Below, in pieces: positions 44,184 to 53,765 of a DNA stretch of 64,000 nucleotides. The notes under the pieces are model-generated. The model searched no databases, had not been told where the DNA came from, and was given only the letters and a program-made list of their open reading frames with translations. A program made the position numbers and the translations under genes. Position 1 is the stretch's first letter; each line of letters opens with the position of its first letter. The DNA lies in NCBI RefSeq assembly GCF_020880815.1, contig NZ_JAJITD010000012.1, forward strand, positions 1 to 64,000. The letters run 5' to 3'. Origin of the DNA: Paraburkholderia sejongensis. Lineage in GTDB: Bacteria; Pseudomonadota; Gammaproteobacteria; Burkholderiales; Burkholderiaceae.

Positions 44184-45680
44184 ATGCTCAATTTCCGCGC
44201 CATGCGCAATTTCGTCGTGCTGGGCGGCGGCACCGCGGGGTGGTTCGCCGCGCTCGAACTTCAGCGTCTGTTCGGCACGCAGGCGAGCATCACCGTGATC
44301 GAATCGCCGCGGATCAACGTGATCGGCGTCGGCGAGGGCGGCATTCTGAATCTGCCCGGCGCGCTCGCCCGCTACGGGATCGAAGAGGCGGCGTTCATCG
44401 AAGCGACGGGCGCGGTGTTGAAGCTCGGCTTCGAATACGCGGGCTGGAACAACGGCCGCGAAGACGACGTGTTCTACCATCTGTTTCACGCAGCGCCGAA
44501 TGCCGCCGACGGCAGTCTGGTCGACGGCGTACCGGTCGACTGGGCGATGCTGGTCGCGAACGGCGTCGGCGTCCAGTATGCGGAGAGCGCGCTGCCGCTG
44601 ATCCGCAACAATGCTTCGCAAACCGAAACATTGGGCGTGCGCGCGGCGCTCGGCGCGCGCTTGCCGACCTCGATGCATTTCGACGCGCACCGGGTCGCCG
44701 CCTATCTGAAGCGCGTCGCGACCGGACGCGGCGTGCGTCTGCTCGAAGCGACCGTGCGGGACCTCCACGTCGCGGCCGACAGCGGCCACGTCACCGCGCT
44801 GAGGATCGAGGACAGCGAACAGCCGGTGCCGGTCGATTTCCTGATCGACGCGTCGGGCTTCGCACGGCTCACGCTCGGCCGCCGCTTCCAGGTGCCGATG
44901 CGTTCGTTCGGCGAATACCTGTTGCACGATCGCGCGATTCCGTTCTATCTGCCGCATCCGCGCGCCAATCCGCATCTGGTCACGCGCGCGGTCGCGATGA
45001 ACGCCGGCTGGATGTGGCAGATTCCGGTGCAGGAGCGGGTCGGCTGCGGCTATGTGTATTCGAGCGCGCATCTGAGCGACGACGCCGCGTTGCAGGAGAT
45101 CGAGGCGCGCGTCGGCAAGGTCGAGCCAGTGCGCACGATCCGCTTCGAGGCCGGCCATTTCGACGACGTGTGGATCGGCAACGTGATGGCCGTCGGACTC
45201 GCGTCGGGTTTCATCGAACCGCTGGAGGCGACCTCGATCGGGCAGATGCTCGGTCAGGTGCTGACGTTCGGCGAGCTGGTCGCCGGCAGCGCGTACATCG
45301 TGCCGCAAACCAGCGTCGCGATGTTCAACGAGCGTAACCGGGTCGACTGGATGGGCATTCGCGATTTCCTGCGCATGCACTACGACGTGCCGCGTCGCGA
45401 CACCGCGTTCTGGCGCGACGTGAATGCGCTGAAGCTGCCCGACACTTATGCGACGCTAAAAGCGTGCTGGCAGCATCGGCTGCCGCGCAGCGCCGATCTG
45501 CAACCGTACCGGCAAGGCAACTTCATGCACTTCGAGGCGACCAGCTGGATTTCGGTCGGCCAAGGCACCGGCGTGATTGCGCCGCAGGCGGCGGCCGCCG
45601 ACCTCGCGCGGTTGCCGCGTGAGTCGGTGGTGAAGTCGCATCAGTTCCTGGTGGGCGTGAAGAGCCGCTTCGCGCTCTAG
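44184..45680 (+). CDS. Flavin-dependent (tryptophan) halogenase family protein
   Basis: A 498-residue protein of the tryptophan halogenase family. The FAD motif is VLGGGTAGWFAA. The GEGGILNLPG stretch replaces the usual GEAT.P. The catalytic Lys is retained in TGAVLKLGFEYAGW (about residue 79). The family motif WMWQIP is present near residue 275, and the region SGFIEPLEATSIG holds the flavin-contacting Glu. All parts needed for hypohalous-acid chemistry are therefore visible. Reduced flavin must come from a reductase encoded elsewhere. Related genes lie beside TPR genes in other genomes. The position at the end of an adhesin-modification operon hints at halogenating a protein or glycan instead of free tryptophan (inference). 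Confidence 0.88.
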   Translation: MLNFRAMRNFVVLGGGTAGWFAALELQRLFGTQASITVIESPRINVIGVGEGGILNLPGALARYGIEEAAFIEATGAVLKLGFEYAGWNNGREDDVFYHLFHAAPNAADGSLVDGVPVDWAMLVANGVGVQYAESALPLIRNNASQTETLGVRAALGARLPTSMHFDAHRVAAYLKRVATGRGVRLLEATVRDLHVAADSGHVTALRIEDSEQPVPVDFLIDASGFARLTLGRRFQVPMRSFGEYLLHDRAIPFYLPHPRANPHLVTRAVAMNAGWMWQIPVQERVGCGYVYSSAHLSDDAALQEIEARVGKVEPVRTIRFEAGHFDDVWIGNVMAVGLASGFIEPLEATSIGQMLGQVLTFGELVAGSAYIVPQTSVAMFNERNRVDWMGIRDFLRMHYDVPRRDTAFWRDVNALKLPDTYATLKACWQHRLPRSADLQPYRQGNFMHFEATSWISVGQGTGVIAPQAAAADLARLPRESVVKSHQFLVGVKSRFAL

Positions 45681-45715
45681 CGCTCAGTGCCCCTCGACTG
45701 ACTCCTTCCTCGCAG

Positions 45716-45747
45716 GGGCGGCGCGCGCCAGTCCGAGCGCGCCGCCC
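45716..45747 (+). terminator. GC-rich hairpin after the halogenase gene
   Basis: A perfect 11-bp inverted repeat (GGGCGGCGCGC / GCGCGCCGCCC, ten-base loop) 36 bases after the halogenase stop. No T-run follows, so it is a weak candidate terminator or an mRNA 3'-end structure. Confidence 0.4.
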
Positions 45748-46012
45748 GGTCGCCGCCCGTGCGCGGCAGAACGGCAAACTTCCTTTCCCTCTTTCCCCGC
45801 TTTTCCGACACCGGTTTCGACCGCGCCGGTGCGCGCGAACATGCGGCGAGCGCTGTCATTTCAAATAATCCGTTCGAAATAGTAGTAATTCAATTTGAAT
45901 GCTAAATCGATGAATAATGCGTTTTGGCATTTTCAAGATATTGCGTGAAGTACAATTTTTCGAGTGTTAAATAATTCAGGTGGCATCGCCAATTGAATAA
46001 AGAATTTGCCGT
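45748..46012 (+). promoter_or_regulatory. AT-rich promoter region of the synthase/export operon
   Basis: From about 45858 the GC content drops sharply. A 13-base palindrome, ATTCAA-T-TTGAAT, lies at 45888-45900, 113 bases before the first gene. No regulator gene is present in the operon, so control must come from elsewhere. The ribosome-binding site of the first gene is weak (AAAGAA). Confidence 0.5.
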
Positions 46013-47638
46013 ATGAGTCAGATAGCGTTTTTGTTTCCGGGGCAAGGCGCGTTTTACCCGGATGCACTGCTTTTTTCCCGGTCTGAATATCAATGTGTCG
46101 ATCCGGTTCTGAGAACCGTCGAGGCGGTCGCGCAGAGCCGCTTGGGCCAGTCTTTCATCGACGTGCTGTGGAGCGGCGAACAGCACGATAATAACTGGTT
46201 TCGGAATAAATCCGATATTTTGCAACTGGTGATTTACGCGGTATCGGTCGCCAATTTCGAAATTTTCCGGGCTCAGGGCATCGAGCCGGAGGTACTCGTC
46301 GGGCACAGTTTCGGCGAGATCGCCGCGCTGGTCTGTGCGGGTGCGTATTCGATCGAACAGGGCGCGCAGATCGTCTGCGACCGGATCGAGTCGCTCGCCG
46401 CGGCGGCGCCGCGCGACGGCTGCATGGCGGCTGTCGGCGCGGACCCGGCCGCGGTGCGGGCGGCGCTCGAGGCGTTGTATGCGGGCCGTGACGAACATGC
46501 GGATCGCCGGATTCAGATCGCCGTCGAAAATCACCGCTCGCAAACCGTGGTTTCCGGGCCTACGGACGAAATGACGGCATTCATCGCGCATTGCGCCGCG
46601 CGGGGTATCACCGCGCATGCATTGAAATCGCCGTATGCGTTTCATCACACCAGTCTCGGGCCGGCGGCCGGGCTTTTTTCACGCAGGATCAAATCTTATT
46701 CAGGTGGCGTACTGCGGCGTGCCGTCTATTCGCCGATCCTGAAGCGGTTTTACAACGAATCTGATCATTTCGGCGCTTGTCTTGCCCGGCATTTCACGTT
46801 ACCGGTCGGATTCATGGCGGGAATCGAATTTCTGCAATCTGAGAATTTCGATGTTTATGTCGAATGCGGCGCGCTCGATGCGCTTGCCAAAATCGTGATC
46901 CGCATTCTCGGCCCGGGCAAGGCCAAAACATTTTCGGGTGCTGTCAAAAGCAGCGATGAAATCGAACATATCAGGAAAGTAGCGAGTTATTTCAAGGAGA
47001 TGAATATCGTGAACGCGAATGCTCAAACCAATCTCAATCAGCCGGATTTCGACGCATTCTGGCATGCAAGCGGTGGCGCGATAACGGCGCGCATCAAAGC
47101 CGAATTCGAGAAGTTTTACGAATTGCATAAGCCGCACGCGCAGCCGGTGGTTACGCCCCGGCCGGCGGTGGTGGCGGCAGCCGCGCCGGTGCTCGCAAGC
47201 CCGTTTGCGGCCGCGCCCGCGATTGCCCCCGCAGTCGCTTCCGTAGTCGCCCCTGCGGTCGTTCCTGTCCCCGCGCCCGTCGCCGTAGCGCCGGCCGCAG
47301 CCGTAGCCGCACCCACACCCGCTGCGGCCCCGAGCGCCGCCCCGGCCACCGCCGCACCGCGCCGCCCGATTCCCCGCGACCAGCTGTTCGGCGAACTCGT
47401 CGCGATCTACGCGGAAGCGATGGAATACCCGATCGAGGTCTTCACCGAGGAAGTCGAGCTGGAAGCGGAACTGGGCATCGATTCGGTCAAGCAGACCGAA
47501 ATCATCCAGCGCATCAGCAAGCTCTACGGGCTGCCGCCGCTGCCGGCCGGCTTCCGCTTCGGCGACTTCAAGGCGATGGGGCAGATCGTCGATTTCGTCC
47601 ATGCGCAGTCGGTCGCGGCGGCATCGGCCGGCCACTAG
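46013..47638 (+). CDS. Acyltransferase-acyl carrier protein didomain (FAS/PKS loading module)
   Basis: A 541-residue protein. Residues 1-315 form a FabD-type acyltransferase: IAFLFPGQGAFYPDALLF, nucleophile Ser99 in VGHSFGEIAAL, and SPYAFHHTSLG holding the second catalytic His. The YAFH pattern is neither the malonyl HAFH nor the methylmalonyl YASH code, so extender choice is open. An Ala/Pro/Val linker (about 375-450) leads to a single ACP (about 455-535) with phosphopantetheine Ser491 in ELGIDSVKQTEIIQ, of the PUFA-synthase/type I kind. It should load the extender unit and carry the chain for the next protein. A phosphopantetheinyl transferase is not seen nearby. The 5' part is less GC-rich than the rest, hinting at acquisition. 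Confidence 0.9.
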   Translation: MSQIAFLFPGQGAFYPDALLFSRSEYQCVDPVLRTVEAVAQSRLGQSFIDVLWSGEQHDNNWFRNKSDILQLVIYAVSVANFEIFRAQGIEPEVLVGHSFGEIAALVCAGAYSIEQGAQIVCDRIESLAAAAPRDGCMAAVGADPAAVRAALEALYAGRDEHADRRIQIAVENHRSQTVVSGPTDEMTAFIAHCAARGITAHALKSPYAFHHTSLGPAAGLFSRRIKSYSGGVLRRAVYSPILKRFYNESDHFGACLARHFTLPVGFMAGIEFLQSENFDVYVECGALDALAKIVIRILGPGKAKTFSGAVKSSDEIEHIRKVASYFKEMNIVNANAQTNLNQPDFDAFWHASGGAITARIKAEFEKFYELHKPHAQPVVTPRPAVVAAAAPVLASPFAAAPAIAPAVASVVAPAVVPVPAPVAVAPAAAVAAPTPAAAPSAAPATAAPRRPIPRDQLFGELVAIYAEAMEYPIEVFTEEVELEAELGIDSVKQTEIIQRISKLYGLPPLPAGFRFGDFKAMGQIVDFVHAQSVAAASAGH

Positions 47639-47747
47639 GGGCCGGTAAGTCAGCAAGCGTTCTCCCCCAGCGCGCGGCGGCCTCAGTGATACGGCCGCCC
47701 GCGCGATGCAGTGTTTTTTCGTGGTCGATCTGGATAGTAGGCGTGCA

Positions 47748-50700
47748 ATGTCAAGCTCCAATCTGAAAGGTAAGCTGGTTCTGGTGACGGGTGGCGCGAA
47801 GAACGTCGGTAAGACGATCTGCCGGCGCTTCGCCGAGCAGGGTGCTCATGTCATCGTGAATTTTTTCCATTCCCTCGATGCGTCGAGAGAGACCGTCGCG
47901 GAGTTGCGCGCGCTTGGCGCCACCGTCGACGTGATCCGGGCGTCGGTGGCCCAGCAAAGCCAGGTCGACCGGATGTTCGACGAGATCGAGGCGAAGTACG
48001 GCCGCCTCGACATCCTGGTCAACAACGCGGCGTCGGGCGCGCTGCTCGGCGTCGGCGAGATCGCATCCGAGCATTTCGATCGCGCGCTCGACACCAATCT
48101 GAAGGGCGCGTTCTGGTGCGCGCGCCGCGCGGCCGCGCTGATGGCGCGCAGCGGCGGCGGCGCGATCGTCAATGTGTCGTCGGTCGGCTCGACGCTGGTG
48201 CCGGCCAACTACCTGGTGGTCGGCACCGCGAAGGCCGCGCTCGAATCGCTGACCCGCTACCTGGCGGTCGAATACGCGGCCGACAACATCCGCGTGAACA
48301 CCGCGTCGTCCACGCTGATCGACGGCGATGTCGCCCAGCAATTTCCCGATCCCGACAACACGCGCCGCTCGAGCATCGAGGCGACGCCGCTCAGCCGCCT
48401 CGCGACCGCCGAAGACCTCGCCGACGTGGTGCTGTTCCTCGCGTCCGACTCGTCGCGCTGGGTGACCGGCCAGGTGGTCACCGCCGACGGCGGCCTGTCG
48501 CTGTGCAGCGAGGGCCTGTCGCCGCGTCCGCAGTGGGCGATGCAAAACCCGCATGCAACGAACTGCGCCCCGTGCGCGCAGACCTTGGCCGCTAAAAGCG
48601 AACGCGCGGCGAACCACGGCCAGCACGGCAACGTCGCGGCGGCAGCCGACGAACTCGACGCGAGCGACGACGCGATCGCGGTGGTCGGCATGGGTCTGGC
48701 CATCCCCGGCGCGAACAATCCGCAGGAGTTCTGGCGCGCGCTGCTCGAAGGACCGGAGCTGTTCGACACGGTGCCGGCCGAGCGCTGGGACTATCGTTCG
48801 TTCCATTCGGACGATCCGGCGGCCGAGGACAAGAGCTACCAGTCGCGCTCGGTATTCATCGAGAGTTTCAACGCGACGCCTGCTTTGCAATCCGAACTGA
48901 ACGGGCCGGTGCTCGACCGCCACGAACTCACCACGCTGTGGCTGCGCCATTCGCTGCTGCAGGCGCTCGACGGCGTGCGCGTGCGGGCCGGCGACCGCAC
49001 CTCGTTTCTCGTCGGCTATACCGCCGACGGCAGCCAGCATCTCGAGGAGGGCATGGTGCTCGCGGCCGCGCGCACCCGTTTGCAAAGCGCGCTCGATGCG
49101 GCAGGCGTCACGCCGGAAGAACGCGACGCCTGCGTCGCCCATATCGACGGCGCGTTGGGCGCGCGTTACCGGCGCGGCGCCGCCGGCCTCGCGGAGTTCT
49201 TCCCGCACCGGGTCGGCCTCGACGCGATGAAGGGCGTGCTGCCCGACGACGCCGAATACATGATGGTCGATACCGCGTGCTCGTCGTCGCTGTACTCGGT
49301 CGACCTCGGCATCAAGGGGCTGCTGCTGGGCCAGCACGATGTGGTCGCGTGCGGCGGGGCGTTCGCGCTCGCGCCGCGCAACACGGTGCTGTTCGCGAAG
49401 CTCCATGGCCTGTCGCGCAGCGGCGAAGTGCGCCCGCTCGACGAGGCCTGCGACGGCGTGCTGTTCGCCGACGGCGCCGGCGTCGTGATCCTGAAGCGCC
49501 TGAAGCGCGCGGTGGCCGACGGCGACCGGGTGCTCGGCATCCTCAAGGCGTTCGGTTCGTCGTCCGACGGCAAGGGCAAGGCGATCTACGCGCCGAACCC
49601 GGAGGGCCAGGGGATCGCGATCGAACGCGCGTACCGGCAATCCGAGGTGACGAGCGAGCAGATCGACTGGGTCGTCGCGCACGCGACCGGCACGCCGGCC
49701 GGCGACCTCGCCGAATTCCAGAGCCTCAGGGAATCGCTCGGCCAGCAGCGCTCGGTGCAGGTGACCTCGAACAAGTCGCTGGTCGGCCACACCGGCTGGG
49801 CGGCGGGCGTGGTGTCGCTGATCCAGGTGCTGCTCGGCTTGCAGCACGACTGCATTCCGCCGCAGCACCGCTATACGAGAGCGCCGCGCGAATTCGATCT
49901 GGCCACCACCGGCCTGACGATTCCGACCCGCGCGGTCGACTGGCCGCGCGACCCGCGGCGGGCGCGCGCCGCGGCGGTGTCCGGCTTCGGCTTCGGCGGC
50001 ACCAACGGCCACCTCGTGGTCAGCGAGTACCGGCCCGATCTGCCCGCCGCGCCCGCGCAGCGGCCGGCCCGCAAGACGCGGCTCGCGATCGTCGGCTGGT
50101 CGGCGAAATTCCCCGGCCTCGCCGACGGCGACGCCGTCGCGGCATGGCTGCGCGGCACCGGCGCGGCGCCGCAAGCGAGCTTCGGCCTCAGTTATCCGCT
50201 GCCGGGCTTCGATCGCGTCCGGATGCCGCCCGCGGTGCTGCGCGCGCTCGACCGCTGCCAGCTGATGTCGCTCGACGCCGCGCACGATCTGCGCGAGAAA
50301 TTGCAGCCGTTCTGGAACGCGCATAGCGACACGATCGGCATCGTGATGGGCCACATGGGCCCGACCCGCAACGCGGCGCTGTACGCGAGCCGCTGCTATC
50401 TCGACGACATCGAAACGGCGCTGCGCGAGGCCGGCACCGTCAAGCCGCGCGTGCTCGATACCGCGCTGGCCGGTTTGCGCGAGCGCACCCGCGCGCTCGT
50501 ACCGCCGGCCACCGAGAACTCGTTCCCCGGCATGATGCCGAACGTGATTCCGGCGCGCGTCGCGAACTATCACGACCTGCACGGGATGAACATGACGGTC
50601 GACGCCGGCCATGCATCGACGCTGGCCGCGTTCGAAGTGGCCGCGCGCTTCCTGCAGCGCGGCGAGCTGGACATGGTGATCGTCGGCGGCATCAACGGCA

Positions 50701-53700
50701 ACGTGGCCGACGAAGTGCAGCCCGCGTTCGATACCGCGTTGGCCGAAGGCGTCGTGCTGTTCGCGGTGACGACTCAGGCGCAGGCCGAGAAGGCCGGCTT
50801 GCCGGTGCTCGCATGGGTCGAGACCGGCGCCACGGACGGGCGGGACAACGAAGCTTCGGAGCCGGCGCCGCGCGATAGCGAAGGGCGTGCGCTCACCTAT
50901 GCGGGCGCCGATGCCGCGGTGTCGGTGCTGGCCGCGCTGGTGCGGGAAGAGGCATCGGCCACCGTGGCGACCCGCAATCCGGGCGATCGCGCGCGCTTCT
51001 CGCTGCGTTTGACGCGCGGTGACAGGGCGCCGGGCGACGGGCCGGATTCGCGCAAGCGCACCGCCACGGCGCCAGCGAGCGAGCCGCGCGGCGCTTCCAC
51101 CCCGCCAACCTTGGCCCCCGCGCTCTACCAAACCGGCATCGCCGCCGACGGCCAACCGCTCGGCGTCAAACGCTACCGGATCGATTTGCAGGACATGCGC
51201 TGGCAGCGCGGCGCCGAGCCGCTCGAGTTCTTCCCGTCCAGGTGCGTGCTGGTCACCGACGCGCCGCACCTGCTCGCGCCATTCACCTCGTTGCCGGCCG
51301 ATCTGATCGTGCTGTCGACCCAACCGCTCGCCGCGCCGCGCAACGGCTGGCACCACGTACAGGCGCGCGGCGAGACCGCGCTCGCCGGCCTGCTGCACGC
51401 CGATGTCCAGCACGTGCGCGTCCTCAGCTCGCTGCACGCGAGCCAACTGGTGCCGGGCCAGCTGCCGCAGCCCGTCCCCGAGTTGCTGGCCTTGCACGAC
51501 CTCGCGTTCCTCGCGCTGAAACACTGCCACGACGGCGTGTCGCAACACGGTTCGTTCATCGCGCTGTTGCTCGACGCGGTCGTGGGCACCGTACTGCATC
51601 CCGACGCCGGTCTGTTTTCCGGTCTGACGAAAGCGCTCGCGATCGAGCTGTACGACACCCGCTCGCTCGCGGTCTTCACCAGTTGCACGTCGCCGCGCGA
51701 GGCGCTCGCGCAGGCCGAGCACGAAAGCGGCGCGCTGCATCTGCTGCCGGTGGTGGTGCTGAGCGGTACGCGCCGTCTGACCGTGCGCGTGACCGAGGAC
51801 GCCGGCGAGCTGCCGGCCACGCGGCTCGCGCGGCTCGGCCCGGATTCCGTCGTGGTCGCGTTCGGCGGCGCGCGCGGCATCACCGCCGAATTGATGAAAG
51901 CGGTCGCCGCGCACTATCGGCCGACGCTCTATCTGATCGGCAGCAGCCGTCTCGACGACTTTGCCCCCGAGACCTTCGCCGGCAGCGACGAAGAGTTCCT
52001 GAAGCGGCGTCCCGAGTACATTCGCGAGCAGAAAAAGCTGCATCCGTCGCTGCCGCTGCCGCAGGTGATCAAGTCGTTCGAACGCCAGGTCGACGCGCGC
52101 GCCGCGCATCGCAACATGGAGGCGATGAAGGCGCACTGCGGCGCCGAGCGGGTCCACTATCTGCGCGCCGACGTGTTCGATCGCGCCAGCGTGCAGGCGG
52201 CGGTGCAGCAGATCGCCGCGCGCGAGAGTCATATCGATCTCGTCGTCAACGCGGCCGGTCTGAATCGCTCGGCGTCGATTCCGGTCAAGACCTTCGAGGA
52301 TTTCGTCGCGGTGCGCGACATCAAGGTGCGCGGCTACTGGAACCTGCGCGACGCGTTCGCCGCGCTGCCGCCGCGCGCATGGTGCAACTTCGGCTCGTTC
52401 ATCGGCCTGACCGGCCAGTCGGGGGAAACCGACTACGCGTCGGGCAACGACTTCCTGAACACGCGCGCCGCCTGGCATCGCGCGGCGCTCGGTTATGACG
52501 AATTCACGATCGGCTGGACCTTGTGGCGCTCGGTCGGACTCGGCGCGAATCCGGTGACGCGCGCGTTCCTCGAAAAAAGCGGGCTGTTCACCAGCATGCG
52601 CACCGAAGAGGGCGTGCATCACTTCCTGCGCGAACTCGATCTGGTCGATCGCGCGGCGGCGTCGGTGCATCTCGGCGCGCCGGAAAAGCGCGCGATCGAA
52701 GCGCATCTGCCGACGTTTTTCAGCGCGGCGCAAGCGGGCGATGCAAGCGCCGTCGAAGCGACGTCCCCCATCGCGTCCACCGGCATCGGCGACTTCTACC
52801 TCGGCCGCGAGTTGCAGCGCGACGCGGACAGCGTGACCTTCGAACGGGTCTTCGATCTGCAGCGCGATGCGTATCTGCAGCATCACGTCGTCAACGGTTT
52901 CGCGACGCTGCCCGGCACCTTCGTGCCGGAACTCGCCGCCGAGGCCGCGCTGCAACTGCTGCCGGGCCTGAAGGTGGTCGGCTTCCAGGACGCGGTGTTC
53001 CATCACTTCCTGCGTGTGTACGACGCGCAGCGCCCGGGCGTGAAGCGCATCCGCGCGCAGATCGTGCGGCGCGACGGCGAGCTGACGACATTGCAGGTGT
53101 ATGTAACCGGCGACGTGCATGCGCCGAACGGCCACCTGCTGGTGCGCGACAAGCTGCACTTCGAAATCAAGGTGCTGCTCGCGCCGGTCTACGAGCCGGC
53201 GCCGGGCTGGGCCCGCTGGCCGGACGCCGGCCACACGCCGATCGCCGATCCGTATCACTTCGCCGCCGCGCCGGTGTATCTGAGCGGGATGTTCGTGTCG
53301 ACCGCCGACACCGGTTCGTCGCCGCCGGGCAAACACGCTCGCTACCAGTTGAACGTGGCCGCCGACGATCCGGTGTTCTCGCGTTTCGTGGTGCCGAGCA
53401 TCATGCTCGACGGACTCGCGCGCGTCGCGGTGCTGAACTACATCGCCGACGACTACATCCCGCTCGCCGCGCCGATGACGATCCGCCGCATCGATATCTA
53501 CGAGGACGGCAACGATAGCCAGCTCGCGAGCCGCTATGACCGCATCGATCTGTACGCGACGCCGCGCGAGTTCTCGCTCGAAGGGGTCGGCTCGCGCAAC
53601 CGCTTCGTCGCGGTGCGCCCGGACGGCCGCATGCTGATGCAGATGAAGGATGTAAGCGGCGTGATCATCGGCTACGTGCATCGCGACAGCGGTGCATACG

Positions 53701-53765
53701 TGTCGAAGGCCGAGGTCGACGCGCTGGTCGCCATGCGAGCGCAGCCGACGCGGGTGTCCGCATGA
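47748..53765 (+). CDS. Iterative synthase: FabL-like ER, KS, KS-like/CLF, KR, DH
   Basis: A 2005-residue multidomain synthase. (1) Residues 1-255 are an SDR closest in pattern to FabL enoyl-ACP reductase (YGRLDILVNNAASG, NYLVVGTAKAALESLTRYLA). (2) KS, about 308-765, complete: Cys511 in VDTACSSSL, His in HATGTPAGD, His in KSLVGHTGW. (3) A second KS-fold, about 777-1110, with the Cys position changed to His955 (VDAGHAS), like a chain-length factor. (4) KR, about 1365-1640 (FGGARGIT, NAAGLNRS, ETDYASGNDF). (5) DH double hot-dog, about 1680-1990, His1713 (HVVNGFATLPG) and Asp1888 (MLDGLARV). With the AT-ACP protein this supplies every step for fully reduced chains. The ATG at 47748 is preferred to 47706 because it begins the SDR fold. 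It overlaps the next gene by four bases. Confidence 0.88.
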   Translation: MSSSNLKGKLVLVTGGAKNVGKTICRRFAEQGAHVIVNFFHSLDASRETVAELRALGATVDVIRASVAQQSQVDRMFDEIEAKYGRLDILVNNAASGALLGVGEIASEHFDRALDTNLKGAFWCARRAAALMARSGGGAIVNVSSVGSTLVPANYLVVGTAKAALESLTRYLAVEYAADNIRVNTASSTLIDGDVAQQFPDPDNTRRSSIEATPLSRLATAEDLADVVLFLASDSSRWVTGQVVTADGGLSLCSEGLSPRPQWAMQNPHATNCAPCAQTLAAKSERAANHGQHGNVAAAADELDASDDAIAVVGMGLAIPGANNPQEFWRALLEGPELFDTVPAERWDYRSFHSDDPAAEDKSYQSRSVFIESFNATPALQSELNGPVLDRHELTTLWLRHSLLQALDGVRVRAGDRTSFLVGYTADGSQHLEEGMVLAAARTRLQSALDAAGVTPEERDACVAHIDGALGARYRRGAAGLAEFFPHRVGLDAMKGVLPDDAEYMMVDTACSSSLYSVDLGIKGLLLGQHDVVACGGAFALAPRNTVLFAKLHGLSRSGEVRPLDEACDGVLFADGAGVVILKRLKRAVADGDRVLGILKAFGSSSDGKGKAIYAPNPEGQGIAIERAYRQSEVTSEQIDWVVAHATGTPAGDLAEFQSLRESLGQQRSVQVTSNKSLVGHTGWAAGVVSLIQVLLGLQHDCIPPQHRYTRAPREFDLATTGLTIPTRAVDWPRDPRRARAAAVSGFGFGGTNGHLVVSEYRPDLPAAPAQRPARKTRLAIVGWSAKFPGLADGDAVAAWLRGTGAAPQASFGLSYPLPGFDRVRMPPAVLRALDRCQLMSLDAAHDLREKLQPFWNAHSDTIGIVMGHMGPTRNAALYASRCYLDDIETALREAGTVKPRVLDTALAGLRERTRALVPPATENSFPGMMPNVIPARVANYHDLHGMNMTVDAGHASTLAAFEVAARFLQRGELDMVIVGGINGNVADEVQPAFDTALAEGVVLFAVTTQAQAEKAGLPVLAWVETGATDGRDNEASEPAPRDSEGRALTYAGADAAVSVLAALVREEASATVATRNPGDRARFSLRLTRGDRAPGDGPDSRKRTATAPASEPRGASTPPTLAPALYQTGIAADGQPLGVKRYRIDLQDMRWQRGAEPLEFFPSRCVLVTDAPHLLAPFTSLPADLIVLSTQPLAAPRNGWHHVQARGETALAGLLHADVQHVRVLSSLHASQLVPGQLPQPVPELLALHDLAFLALKHCHDGVSQHGSFIALLLDAVVGTVLHPDAGLFSGLTKALAIELYDTRSLAVFTSCTSPREALAQAEHESGALHLLPVVVLSGTRRLTVRVTEDAGELPATRLARLGPDSVVVAFGGARGITAELMKAVAAHYRPTLYLIGSSRLDDFAPETFAGSDEEFLKRRPEYIREQKKLHPSLPLPQVIKSFERQVDARAAHRNMEAMKAHCGAERVHYLRADVFDRASVQAAVQQIAARESHIDLVVNAAGLNRSASIPVKTFEDFVAVRDIKVRGYWNLRDAFAALPPRAWCNFGSFIGLTGQSGETDYASGNDFLNTRAAWHRAALGYDEFTIGWTLWRSVGLGANPVTRAFLEKSGLFTSMRTEEGVHHFLRELDLVDRAAASVHLGAPEKRAIEAHLPTFFSAAQAGDASAVEATSPIASTGIGDFYLGRELQRDADSVTFERVFDLQRDAYLQHHVVNGFATLPGTFVPELAAEAALQLLPGLKVVGFQDAVFHHFLRVYDAQRPGVKRIRAQIVRRDGELTTLQVYVTGDVHAPNGHLLVRDKLHFEIKVLLAPVYEPAPGWARWPDAGHTPIADPYHFAAAPVYLSGMFVSTADTGSSPPGKHARYQLNVAADDPVFSRFVVPSIMLDGLARVAVLNYIADDYIPLAAPMTIRRIDIYEDGNDSQLASRYDRIDLYATPREFSLEGVGSRNRFVAVRPDGRMLMQMKDVSGVIIGYVHRDSGAYVSKAEVDALVAMRAQPTRVSA

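Noticed and set aside
44184..45680. Halogenase as the first gene of the synthase operon
   Set aside because: It is separated by 332 bases with a hairpin and an AT-rich promoter-like region, while its spacing to the TPR gene is only 39 bases. A functional link across the gap cannot be fully excluded.
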